Source: Novosphingobium piscinae (lineage in GTDB: Bacteria; Pseudomonadota; Alphaproteobacteria; Sphingomonadales; Sphingomonadaceae). From it: a stretch of DNA of 64,000 nt. This document shows, piece after piece, positions 54,990-63,943 of the stretch. The notes under the pieces were generated by a model, which saw nothing but the letters and a program-made list of their open reading frames with translations, was not told the DNA's origin and made no database searches. The stretch covers positions 1 to 64,000 of the forward strand of contig NZ_JACLAX010000014.1 in NCBI RefSeq assembly GCF_014230355.1, written 5' to 3'. Position numbers and translations under genes: made by a program. Position 1 is the stretch's first letter; every line of letters starts with the position of its first letter.

Positions 54990-56485
54990 GTCGGCATCCT
55001 GCAATTCCGGTCGATGTAGTATTGGTGGAGGGGCATGGCATCGGCCGCCTCTGCGATGGCTGCGCGCCGGCGTTGCATCAGGGCCGTCAGCTGTTCCGGA
55101 GACAGGCGGTCCACGATCGGATCATGGCGCCGGGGGATCAGCCCGTTGCCCAGCAGGACCGCGACCCAGCTCGGCTCCTGGTGGGATTCTTCGCTGAGCA
55201 GCGGCACGCGGCCACAGGCCTGCCAAACCTCGAGCTTGTGCGCCAGGCTATCCGGGATGGCCATGCCGCGGCAATAGTCCCAGAGCGGTTCCTCGCGCTG
55301 CGACGGGTGGTAATGTGCGATCAGGAAATCGCGGATCCGGGCGAATTCGTTGGCGGTGACGCGGTTGTATTCCGCGGCGATGGCCGGGTCGAAGGTGCGG
55401 TCGGGCAGGAACTCTATCAGCCGCGCGATCGCGGTCTGGATCAGCTGGATCGAGGTGGATTCCAGCGGCTCCATGAATCCTGCCGCCAGACCGACGGCGA
55501 GGCAGTTGCGGTTCCAGAACTTGCGCCGGTGTCCGGTGGTGAAGCGCAGCACCCGGGGCTCGGCCAGCGGCTGGCCGCAGAGATTGGCGAGCAGGACGTC
55601 GCGGGCCCGTTCGTCGCTGGTGAAACGGCTCGAATAGACATAGCCGTTGCCCTCACGATGTTGCAGCGGGATCCGCCACTGCCAGCCTGCCTCGAGCGCG
55701 GTCGAGCGGGTGAAGGGATTGGGTGGTCCGGCCAGGCTGGTCGGCACCACCACCGCCCGGTCCGCGGGAAGCCAGTGCGACCAGTCAACATAGCCGGTCT
55801 TGAGCGCCTGCTCGATCAACAGACCCTGGAAACCCGAACAATCGACGAAGAAGTCGCCGCTGACCTCCACTCCGCCACTGGTCGTGACGCTCTGGATGAA
55901 GCCGGTGTCCCCCGACAGCGCCACATCGACGATGCGCCCCTCGATCCGCTTTACGCCGGCCTGCTCCGCATAGGTCCGCAGCTTGCGGGCGTAGAGCGCG
56001 GCGTCGAAATGGAAGGCGTAGCGGTAGGGCGCCGAGAAGAGGTCATCGTCGTTTGCGGCGAACCGCCCGCGCCGCGCCGCGGCATAGGGAAACGACCAGT
56101 CGTCGATCGGTTCCAGATCACCCAGTTGGCGCAGGCGCAGCCAGTGGTGATGGGGTGACACACCGTCGATCGGTTCGCCAAAATCGCCAAAACCGTGGAA
56201 GTGGACCGCGCCGGGCCGGCCCCAGCCGACGAATTCGATCCCCAGCTTGAAGGTGCCATGCGTCTCGGCCACGAACTGGCGCTCGTCGAAGCCCAGCAAG
56301 GCGTTGAAGTGCCGGATCAACGGGACCGTGGCTTCGCCGACGCCGACCGTTCCGATGTCCTCGGATTCCACCAGGGTGATCGAGGTCTGGGGGGGTGGCA
56401 GGAAACGCGACAGGACTGCCGCCGCCATCCAGCCGGCCGTACCTCCGCCAACAACGACAATGGAGCGCAGGGCGCGGTCGGACAT
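54986..56485 (-). CDS. Tryptophan-halogenase-like flavoprotein (second of a pair)
   Basis: A 499-residue paralogue of the neighbouring halogenase-like protein. It has VVVGGGTAGWMAAAVLSR, catalytic-type Lys80 in TFKLGIEFVG, GWQWRIPLQHREGNGYVYSS and FMEPLESTSIQLIQ, so the residues required for halide activation are kept. The ATG at 56485 is chosen over GTG and TTG codons immediately upstream. It follows the TonB receptor gene by 76 bases and is coupled to the other halogenase by an ATGA overlap. Such genes recur in TonB-receptor loci of Caulobacter, Xanthomonas and sphingomonads, where their function in glycan use is unexplained. Confidence 0.9.
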   Translation of the reverse strand: MSDRALRSIVVVGGGTAGWMAAAVLSRFLPPPQTSITLVESEDIGTVGVGEATVPLIRHFNALLGFDERQFVAETHGTFKLGIEFVGWGRPGAVHFHGFGDFGEPIDGVSPHHHWLRLRQLGDLEPIDDWSFPYAAARRGRFAANDDDLFSAPYRYAFHFDAALYARKLRTYAEQAGVKRIEGRIVDVALSGDTGFIQSVTTSGGVEVSGDFFVDCSGFQGLLIEQALKTGYVDWSHWLPADRAVVVPTSLAGPPNPFTRSTALEAGWQWRIPLQHREGNGYVYSSRFTSDERARDVLLANLCGQPLAEPRVLRFTTGHRRKFWNRNCLAVGLAAGFMEPLESTSIQLIQTAIARLIEFLPDRTFDPAIAAEYNRVTANEFARIRDFLIAHYHPSQREEPLWDYCRGMAIPDSLAHKLEVWQACGRVPLLSEESHQEPSWVAVLLGNGLIPRRHDPIVDRLSPEQLTALMQRRRAAIAEAADAMPLHQYYIDRNCRMPT

Positions 56486-56561
56486 CACCAAGTTCTATCG
56501 CGTCACACGGGATGCACAAGAGCGACCGGGGCAGCGCATGGCGGCGCTGCCCCGGATCGGT

Positions 56562-59500
56562 TCAGAACCGGGTGCGGACCAGGAAGGCAATCCGTCGGTC
56601 CGTATCTGTCCAGCTGTAGGGCGTGGCCAGCGCCGACCCACCCACATCGAGCTTTGTGCGCGAATTGAGGAGGTTGGTGGCCTGGACGCCGATCTTCACA
56701 TTCGCAGTGAGCGAATAGATCAGCGAGCCGTCGAGCTGCCCGAAGGCATTGGACCAGACGGGCGCGTTGAGGTTCGCGGCCGAGGTGGTGAGCAGGTAGC
56801 GCGACCGCCAGTTGTAGGCCAGGCGGAACGAGACCCCGTACTTCTCGTAAAGGGCCGCCACGTTGAAGGAGTACTTCGACAGACCTTCGAGCGGCAGGGT
56901 CGGGTCGTTGGCACCGGCCCGCTGGTTCGAATCCAGGGTGTTCACCGCCGTGTTGCGACCACCGGAGGAGTCCACGAAGGTAAAGTTGCCCTGCAGACCA
57001 AGCCCGCTGAGCGCCCCCGGCAGGAAGTCGTAGAACTGCTGATAGGCCAGTTCCACGCCCTTGATGGTGCCCTCGTCGCCGTTCATGTTGCGGGTCACGT
57101 CGAAGGACACGGTCTTGCCGTTGCGCGTGTAGGTCTCCGTGCTCACGCCGGCAAAGATGTAGTCCTTCACGCTCTTGAAGAAGGCCGCGACGCTGAGCGA
57201 GTTGGACGATCCCCAGTAGTACTCCCAGGACAGGTCGAGCTGGGTCGACTTGGTGGGCTTCAGGTAGGGGTTGCCGCCGGTTCCGGTCCGCGCGCCGGCC
57301 ACGGCCGGGGTGTAGCCATCCGGGGCAAAGCTGAAGCTCAGCGTGTTGAACGGCACCATTTGCTGGAAGCTGGGCCTGACCATCGCCTGGCCTGCCGCAA
57401 AGCGAAGCAGCATGTTGTTCTGCAACGCGAACCGGAGGTTCAGCGTCGGCAGCACGTCGGTGTAGCTGTTGCGATAGACATAGTCCTGGGCGCTGTTGCC
57501 CGCGGTGAAGGCAATGGCATCGGCCAAAGGCTGGCACGCCGTGGGATTGGTGGGATTGGCCGTCTGGCACTGGGTGAGCGAAGCACCCTGCAGCGGGCTG
57601 ACAATCAGCTTGCCGATGGCGGAATTGTCGGTGCGCACAATGCGGACCCCGATGTTCCCGTCGAACGCGCCAACCGGGCTCTCTTCGGTGCCGAAGCGCA
57701 GCAGCGCATAGCCGGCATAGGTCCGTTCGCGCTGGATGCTCGTACCGGCCGAGACGTTGTCTGCGCCCGGCACAGCCGTGTCATAGGCGGCCTCGGTCAG
57801 CGGGGTCCATCCCCAGCCGGACGTGAGGGTGCTCCTCAGATAGCTGTAGGCGTTGGCCGTGCCGTTGCTGACCAGCGCATCGGAGGCGAACCAGCCACCG
57901 CTGGGCATGGCGATCTTGCCGCGCAGGAAGTTGTCGTAGGTGAACAGGTTGGCCTGGCTGGGGAGCCCGGGATTGGCCGGCGAACCCGTCTGGTTGAGAT
58001 AGACCGGAGCGCCGCCGCCGCTGCCCCAGAACTGCTGGCTGAGCAGCCCCCAGTTCCAGCCGGTCTGACGCGTGACGGCCTCCTTGTCGGTCGCCCGGGC
58101 GCCGACGCGCAGGCTCTTGAAAAAGCTGCCTTCCGAGAACTTGTACTCAAGGTCGGCGCGTTGCGCCCAAGACCCGGCGGTGTTGTGCTCGATGTGGTCC
58201 ATCGCGGCCGCCCACCAGTAGTTGGCCGGATTGCTGAGGGCTGCGCCGTTCTCCTTGACGCTCATCGACGGCGAGGAGTCGTTGAGATCGAAGATGAAAT
58301 CGGGGCGGTTCGCGTTGAAGAAGCCGGGCTGCACACCGAACTGGGTGAAGGCGGTCATGCTCAGGACGTTCGCTTCCGAGGTGATGCGCTGCACGTCGGC
58401 CGTCACCGTGATCCGGTCAGTCGGAGACCAGTCGACCCGCGCCGAGAAGTCCCGGGTGATCTTGTCCTGGCTGCCGAAACGGGTGTTGAAGTCCATGTTC
58501 GCGTTCTGGTTCGTACCGGAAAGCAGGACGTTACGGCTGTCGAACTGATAGGTGGCGCTGGTTGACGGCAGGCCGAAGGCGCCCGCGGCATGCTCCATAT
58601 CGCGCGGCGAGGCCTTGGCGATGAAGGCCTCGAAGGTGAACAGCGTGCCGCCCACGGTGCGCAGCTGCACCGATCCGTCGAAGGAGGTGCGCTTCTGCTC
58701 CCAGTCGATCCGGCGATAGCCCATGCCGGAGGGCACGTAATAGGTCTGCCCTGCTCGCATGTTGCCAATCGGCGCAAAGGTGCCGGTTGGCTGGGTCCCG
58801 TTGACCGGGTCGGCGATTCTGATGCCGGCATAGGTACCGGTCTGGAGGCTGTCCGTGCGGTTGCCGATGTTGCCGATGCTGCCGGACAGCAGGACACCGA
58901 GCTCGGTGCCGTTCAGGTCCCATGCCTTGCTCAGCAGGGCGTTGCCCGACCAGTAGCCCTTCTTGCGCAGATCGGCATAGTTGTAATCGCCCGATGCCGC
59001 GAACACCGTCTTCATCGTGTCGAGCGGCTTGCGCGTGCGCAGGTTGACCAGGCCGCCGACGCCACCCTCGATCATGTCGGCCGACGGGTTCTTGTAGACA
59101 TCAACCCCGGCGAGAAGATCGGCCGAGACGTCCTCGAAGCCGAGCGAACGGCCGTTGTTGGCCGAAAAGATGTCGCGGCCGTTGAATTCGCTGCGCACCC
59201 ACGACAGGCCACGGATGAAGACACCGCCGCCTTCAGCGGCAAGGCGGGCCGGGTCGCGGTTCTCGTTGGTGCGCTGCAGGGTCACGCCGGGGATCCGCTG
59301 CAAGGCTTCCGAGACCGAACGGTCGGGCAGGGCGCCGATGTCGGCTGCCGAAATCGAATCGACGATCACCTCGGCATTGCGCTTGGTTTCGCGCGCATTG
59401 GTCAGCGACTGACGGATGCCGCTGACCACGATGGCCGGCGCTTCCTCGCCATCGTCCTGCGCGTCGGTGGCGGCAGGGGCCGCGGCCTGCGCCAGGACCG

Positions 59501-59585
59501 CCGAGCTCGACAGCGTCATGGCCAGCGCAGACGCTCCCGCCAGAAGCTTGAGCGTGCAAATTCGGTTTGCGCTTTGGTTCTTCAA
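56562..59585 (-). CDS. TonB-dependent receptor, TonB-Xanth-Caul family
   Basis: A 1007-residue outer-membrane receptor. The signal peptide (LKLLAGASALAMTLSSSAVL) is followed by IVVSGIRQSLTNARETKRNA and ALPDRSVSEALQRIPGVTLQ, the signature of the TonB-Xanth-Caul group. The long barrel ends RIAFLVRTRF. Members import plant oligosaccharides in Caulobacter, Xanthomonas and sphingomonads. The start is TTG at 59585, giving MKNQSANRICTL, because GGGGGAGG lies 6 bases before it and no ATG fits. A LacI-type operator lies about 122 bp upstream. It heads the operon with the halogenase pair and fucosidase and is the probable xyloglucan-oligosaccharide importer. Confidence 0.92.
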   Translation of the reverse strand: MKNQSANRICTLKLLAGASALAMTLSSSAVLAQAAAPAATDAQDDGEEAPAIVVSGIRQSLTNARETKRNAEVIVDSISAADIGALPDRSVSEALQRIPGVTLQRTNENRDPARLAAEGGGVFIRGLSWVRSEFNGRDIFSANNGRSLGFEDVSADLLAGVDVYKNPSADMIEGGVGGLVNLRTRKPLDTMKTVFAASGDYNYADLRKKGYWSGNALLSKAWDLNGTELGVLLSGSIGNIGNRTDSLQTGTYAGIRIADPVNGTQPTGTFAPIGNMRAGQTYYVPSGMGYRRIDWEQKRTSFDGSVQLRTVGGTLFTFEAFIAKASPRDMEHAAGAFGLPSTSATYQFDSRNVLLSGTNQNANMDFNTRFGSQDKITRDFSARVDWSPTDRITVTADVQRITSEANVLSMTAFTQFGVQPGFFNANRPDFIFDLNDSSPSMSVKENGAALSNPANYWWAAAMDHIEHNTAGSWAQRADLEYKFSEGSFFKSLRVGARATDKEAVTRQTGWNWGLLSQQFWGSGGGAPVYLNQTGSPANPGLPSQANLFTYDNFLRGKIAMPSGGWFASDALVSNGTANAYSYLRSTLTSGWGWTPLTEAAYDTAVPGADNVSAGTSIQRERTYAGYALLRFGTEESPVGAFDGNIGVRIVRTDNSAIGKLIVSPLQGASLTQCQTANPTNPTACQPLADAIAFTAGNSAQDYVYRNSYTDVLPTLNLRFALQNNMLLRFAAGQAMVRPSFQQMVPFNTLSFSFAPDGYTPAVAGARTGTGGNPYLKPTKSTQLDLSWEYYWGSSNSLSVAAFFKSVKDYIFAGVSTETYTRNGKTVSFDVTRNMNGDEGTIKGVELAYQQFYDFLPGALSGLGLQGNFTFVDSSGGRNTAVNTLDSNQRAGANDPTLPLEGLSKYSFNVAALYEKYGVSFRLAYNWRSRYLLTTSAANLNAPVWSNAFGQLDGSLIYSLTANVKIGVQATNLLNSRTKLDVGGSALATPYSWTDTDRRIAFLVRTRF

Positions 59586-59897
59586 TGTTGCCTCCCCCAA
59601 CTAAAACCTGTCGATGGGACCCGCTTCGGGCCCCTGCCGGTTCCGCGTGTTGACGGCGCGAACCGGCAAAATCTGTTTTGTCGTCAGCGCTTTGGTGCGC
59701 CGTATTTGGTAGCGTTACCTAAAACAGATCCGCGCAGGCGTCAACACCCCATGGCGCAGGCGGCGATTTTTCCGCCCATTTCCACGGGAAAAGATCGTGG
59801 AATCAGCGGAGTAAATAATTCCGGTTCCGCGCGCGGGGCACATTGCTGTATGGGAGCGCTCACATAAGTTCCATTACCGTGCCTTGGGAGAACGACG
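59586..59897. promoter_or_regulatory. Divergent regulatory region between TonB receptor and GH3 genes
   Basis: A 312-bp region without a gene. It holds the LacI-type site GGTAGCGTTACC (59708-59719) and a second perfect inverted repeat, TTCCACG (59780-59786) / CGTGGAA (59796-59802). It is more AT-rich than its surroundings, as expected for two back-to-back promoters. Ribosome sites are GGGGGAGG for the receptor and TTGGGAG for GH3. Confidence 0.7.
59708..59719. promoter_or_regulatory. LacI-type operator GGTAGCGTTACC
   Basis: GGTAGCGTTACC is the exact reverse complement of the site before the GH35 gene at 47073-47084. It implies that the receptor/halogenase/fucosidase operon, the GH3-GH39 operon and the esterase/GH35/GH31 genes share one regulator. 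Confidence 0.7.
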
Positions 59898-62318
59898 ATG
59901 AGCAGGTTGGTCGCTGGTTTGGCGATGTTGGCCGCTTCGAGTGGCGCGATCGCACAGGTCGCTGCGCCTCCAGTTGCAGCAGTGCCGGATAGCGCGATCG
60001 CCCACCCGCAGCTGTGGCCGCAAGGTCGGAGCCAGGGATTGGTCAATCCGGCCACCGAAGCGCGCATAACCGCCCTGCTGGCGCAGATGTCGCTGGCGGA
60101 GAAGATCGGCCAGATGATCCAGGCCGACATCTCTGCGATCCAGCCTGATGATCTGCGCCGTTACCCGCTGGGCTCCATCCTCGCGGGGGGCAGTTCGCCG
60201 CCGCTCGGCGCCCCGGATCGCTCCCCGGCTGGCCCGTGGATCGCCACTGCACGGGCGTTTGACGCCGTCGCGCGCGAGTCGCGGCCAGGCCATGTGGCGA
60301 TTCCGCTGCTGATCGGGATCGACGCCGTGCACGGCAACAACAACATCGTCGGGGCCACGCTGTTTCCCCATAACATCGGACTGGGCGCAACCCGCGATCC
60401 CGGCCTGATCGAACGAATCGGACGTGCGACGGCGGTGGAGACGGCGGCTGCCGGAATCAACTGGGCGTTCGGGCCGACCCTGGCGGTTCCGCAGAACGAC
60501 CGCTGGGGGAGGACCTTCGAGGGCTATTCGGAGGACCCTGCCGTGGTCGCCAGCTATGCGGGAGCGATGGTCAAAGGCCTGCAGGGAGCGCCCGGGAAGG
60601 GCACGATCCAGCAGGGGCAGGTGGCCGCATCGGTCAAGCACTTCCTTGGTGACGGCGGCACCACGGACGGGATCGATCAGGGCGATACCGCAGTGGATGA
60701 AGGCACGCTGATCCGGGTCCACAACGCCGGCTACCCCGCGGCAATCGCAGCCGGGACCATGACCGTGATGGCCAGCTTCAACAGCTGGAACGGCGTGAAG
60801 ATGCACGGGAATCGCAGCTTGCTGACCGATGTGCTCAAGCAGCGCATGGGCTTTCAGGGTTTGGTGGTGGGCGACTGGAACGGACACGCCCAGATTCCCG
60901 GATGCACCGCCACGGACTGCCCGGCGACGTTCAACGCCGGGCTGGACATGGCCATGGCGCCCGACAGCTGGCGGGGCCTGTTCGATTCGACCTTGGCTGC
61001 GGCGCAGCGCGGTCAGATTCCCCTGGCCCGGATCGATGACGCGGTGCGCCGCATTCTGCGCATCAAGTTCGGTCTCGGGCTGTTCGATCCGAACCGCCCG
61101 ATGGAAGCCGACACCCGCTTGATCGGCGCGCCCGAACATCGGGCGATCGCGCGCGAAGCCGTGCGCAAGAGCATGGTCCTGCTGAAGAATCAGGGCGTGT
61201 TGCCGATCCGGCCATCCGCGCGGGTGTTGGTGACCGGTGCCGGTGCCGACAGCATCGCCCAGCAGTCCGGCGGATGGACCCTGTCCTGGCAGGGGGACGG
61301 CAACAGCAACGCGGACTTCCCCGGGGCGACGTCGATCTACCAGGGGATCAAGGCTGCTCTCACGGCCGGAGGCGGCGCGGCCGAGCTTTCCACGGATGGC
61401 AGTTTCGCATCGCGCCCCGATGTGGCGATCGTGGTCTTCGGCGAAAAGCCCTATGCCGAAATGCGGGGCGATATCCGCACGCTGGAATTCGAAGCCGGCG
61501 AGAAGGAGGCTCTGGCCCTGCTGCAGCGCCTGAAGCGGCAGGGGATCCCGACCGTTTCGGTGTTCCTGTCCGGCCGGCCGCTTTGGGTGAACCCCGAGCT
61601 CAACCAGTCGGACGCATTCGTCGCTGCCTGGCTGCCCGGTTCCGAAGGGGCGGGGATTGCCGACGTGCTGATCGGCGGGAAGACCGACTTTGTCGGGACG
61701 CTGCCCTATTCATGGCCCAAGACGGCAGGCCAGTTCCGGCTCAATGCCGGGCAGCCAGGCTACGACCCTCTGTTTCCGCTGGGTTATGGCCTCAGCTATG
61801 CCCGTCCTGGTCACGTTGCGGCCCTGCCGGAAGTCGCCGGACTTGATGCAAGCCTGGCCAACACCAGCATCTTCTTCGCCCGGGGGAAGAGCCCCGCCCC
61901 CTTCCGGCTGCTGTTCGACCCATCGGTGGCGGCTTACGCCGTCGACAGCGCGACGACCCAGGAGGGCGCGAACCGGTTGGAATGGAGCGGCGCGGGCCAG
62001 GTCCGGATCGCCGGGCCGGTCGCCAACTTCGAGCGCGAAAGCAACGCCGATCTCAACCTGCAGGTGGTGCTGCGCCTCGATCAGACAGCCGGACCGGTCC
62101 AGCTGCGCTTTGCCGGCGGGGCGATCGATCTGGCCGGTATGCTCGGGACCGGGGCAGCGTGGCAAACCCTGCGAATTCCGCTCAAGTGCTTCGTGGCGCG
62201 CGGGGCCAGACTGGACAGTGTCACCGAGCCCGTCGCCATCGCCGGCACGAAGGGCCTGAAGCTGACCATTGCCGATCTGCGGCTCAACGCGGATCCGGCC
62301 GGGGCCAGATGCCCGTGA
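59898..62318 (+). CDS. GH3 beta-glucosidase with ExoP-like C-terminal domain, exported
   Basis: An 806-residue GH3 enzyme. A signal peptide ends GAIAQVAA. The barrel carries LLIGIDAVHGNNNIVGATLF, VAASVKHFLGDGGT and nucleophile Asp326 in VVGDWNGHA. An alpha-beta sandwich (SMVLLKNQGVLPI; FPLGYGLSYA) follows. A C-terminal ExoP-type beta domain starts after FARGKSPAPFRLLF. The group includes glucan and xyloglucan-oligosaccharide beta-glucosidases. It would hydrolyse the de-branched glucan backbone. The ATG at 59898 has a GGGAG ribosome site. The downstream GH39 gene overlaps or abuts its stop codon. Confidence 0.93.
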   Translation: MSRLVAGLAMLAASSGAIAQVAAPPVAAVPDSAIAHPQLWPQGRSQGLVNPATEARITALLAQMSLAEKIGQMIQADISAIQPDDLRRYPLGSILAGGSSPPLGAPDRSPAGPWIATARAFDAVARESRPGHVAIPLLIGIDAVHGNNNIVGATLFPHNIGLGATRDPGLIERIGRATAVETAAAGINWAFGPTLAVPQNDRWGRTFEGYSEDPAVVASYAGAMVKGLQGAPGKGTIQQGQVAASVKHFLGDGGTTDGIDQGDTAVDEGTLIRVHNAGYPAAIAAGTMTVMASFNSWNGVKMHGNRSLLTDVLKQRMGFQGLVVGDWNGHAQIPGCTATDCPATFNAGLDMAMAPDSWRGLFDSTLAAAQRGQIPLARIDDAVRRILRIKFGLGLFDPNRPMEADTRLIGAPEHRAIAREAVRKSMVLLKNQGVLPIRPSARVLVTGAGADSIAQQSGGWTLSWQGDGNSNADFPGATSIYQGIKAALTAGGGAAELSTDGSFASRPDVAIVVFGEKPYAEMRGDIRTLEFEAGEKEALALLQRLKRQGIPTVSVFLSGRPLWVNPELNQSDAFVAAWLPGSEGAGIADVLIGGKTDFVGTLPYSWPKTAGQFRLNAGQPGYDPLFPLGYGLSYARPGHVAALPEVAGLDASLANTSIFFARGKSPAPFRLLFDPSVAAYAVDSATTQEGANRLEWSGAGQVRIAGPVANFERESNADLNLQVVLRLDQTAGPVQLRFAGGAIDLAGMLGTGAAWQTLRIPLKCFVARGARLDSVTEPVAIAGTKGLKLTIADLRLNADPAGARCP

Positions 62319-63943
62319 TGCCCCGGACCAGCCGGCCGTCCTCGGCTTGGTCGCGGTTGGTGGCGCTGGCACTGATCGCCGGCACCGTACCGCATCCGGC
62401 ACGCGCCGGCGCCCCGCCGCCGCGAGCGGTCAGGCTGGACTGGAGCAGGCCCGGTCCGCCGGTCGACCGCTTCTTCGATCTCGCGATCGGTGCAGACTAT
62501 CCCGGGACGCTGATCCGTCCCGACACGCAGGCTCAGCTCAAGACCGCGGTCAACGAGCTGGGCTTCCGGACCATCCGGTTCCATGCGATCTTCCACGATG
62601 TGCTGGGGACCGTGCAACAGCGCGATGGCCAGATCCGGTACGACTGGAGCGGGATCGACCGGCTTTACGATCAGTTGCTGGCCAGCGGCATCCGGCCGTT
62701 CGTGGAGCTGGGTTTCACCCCTTCGGCGCTGCGCAGTTCGGATCAGCAGATCTTCTGGTGGAAAGGCAACACGTCACACCCCCGGCCTGCGCCATGGCGA
62801 GATCTGGTCCGGGCCTTTGTGGAACACCTGCGTGAGCGTTACGGCGCCGAGGAGGTTCGCGGCTGGCGGTTCGAGGTCTGGAACGAGCCGAACCTCGACG
62901 GTTTCTGGGAACGGGCCGACCAGCAGGCCTATTTCGCGCTCTATCGGGACACGGCGCTCGTGCTTAAGGCCATCGACCCGGGCCTGCAGGTCGGCGGACC
63001 TGCGACAGCGGGCGCTGCCTGGGTGCCCGAGTTCCTGGCCTTCGCCCGGCAGACCGATACGCCGGTCGATTTCGTGACGACCCACAGCTATGGCGTGGAT
63101 GGCGGCTTTCTGGACGAGGACGGCAAGGCCGACACCCGGCTCTCGGCCGATCCACTCGCCGTGATCCGGGACGTGCGCAACGTTCGGGCGCAGATCGATT
63201 CAAGCCCCTATCGTGGCATTCCGCTGTACTTCACCGAATGGAGCACCAGCTACACGCCGCGGGACTTCGTTCACGACAGCTATGTCAGCGCGGCTTACAT
63301 CCTCGACCGGCTGGCGGGGACAGCAGGCTATGCCCAGGCCATGAGCTACTGGACCTTCACCGACCTGTTCGAGGAACCGGGGCCGCCACCGACCCCGTTT
63401 CATGGCGGCTTCGGCCTCATGAACCGGGAAGGTATCCGCAAGCCGGCCTGGTTCGCCTACAAGTATCTGGCTGCGCTGAAGGGGTTGCGCCTGGCCAGCG
63501 CCGATTCCGCGGTCATGGCAGCCCGCGATGGACAGAGCCTGTCGGCGGTGGCCTGGGACTGGCAGCAGCCGCGCCAGTCGGTCAGCAACACACCGTTCTT
63601 CGGCCGTCTGCACCCGTCAACGCCCAGCCGCCCGCTGGCGCTCGAGCTGACGGGTGTGCCGGCAGGCCGCTATCGCCTGCTCGTTCATCGCACCGGATAC
63701 CGGGCCAACGATGCCTTCAGCGCCTACATCGCCATGGGCAAACCCGCGTCACTCAATCCCCGTCAGCTCGCCAGGCTCCAGGCGATCACGGCCGATCGTC
63801 CCGAACGGCAAAGGTTGCTGCGGGTCAGCGGCCGCGGCGTGGTGCGCACGACGGTGGCCATGCGCAGCAACGATGTTGTGCTGATCCGGCTGGTTCCGGT
63901 CGGCCCGGCGACCCGACGCGGTCCGGCCGCGCCGCGCCGCTAG
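62309..63943 (+). CDS. GH39 beta-xylosidase-like glycoside hydrolase, exported
   Basis: A 544-residue GH39 enzyme. A signal peptide ends PHPARAGA. The barrel has acid/base Glu193 in FEVWNEPNLDGFW and nucleophile Glu310 in LYFTEWSTSY, plus ELGFRTIRFHAIFHD and MSYWTFTDLFEE. The C-terminal beta domain is typical. GH39 members are mostly beta-xylosidases, but other substrates occur. The ATG at 62309 overlaps the GH3 stop by 10 bp; an in-frame ATG at 62318 (TGATG overlap) is an equally possible start. It is co-transcribed with GH3. Confidence 0.9.
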   Translation: MPVMPRTSRPSSAWSRLVALALIAGTVPHPARAGAPPPRAVRLDWSRPGPPVDRFFDLAIGADYPGTLIRPDTQAQLKTAVNELGFRTIRFHAIFHDVLGTVQQRDGQIRYDWSGIDRLYDQLLASGIRPFVELGFTPSALRSSDQQIFWWKGNTSHPRPAPWRDLVRAFVEHLRERYGAEEVRGWRFEVWNEPNLDGFWERADQQAYFALYRDTALVLKAIDPGLQVGGPATAGAAWVPEFLAFARQTDTPVDFVTTHSYGVDGGFLDEDGKADTRLSADPLAVIRDVRNVRAQIDSSPYRGIPLYFTEWSTSYTPRDFVHDSYVSAAYILDRLAGTAGYAQAMSYWTFTDLFEEPGPPPTPFHGGFGLMNREGIRKPAWFAYKYLAALKGLRLASADSAVMAARDGQSLSAVAWDWQQPRQSVSNTPFFGRLHPSTPSRPLALELTGVPAGRYRLLVHRTGYRANDAFSAYIAMGKPASLNPRQLARLQAITADRPERQRLLRVSGRGVVRTTVAMRSNDVVLIRLVPVGPATRRGPAAPRR

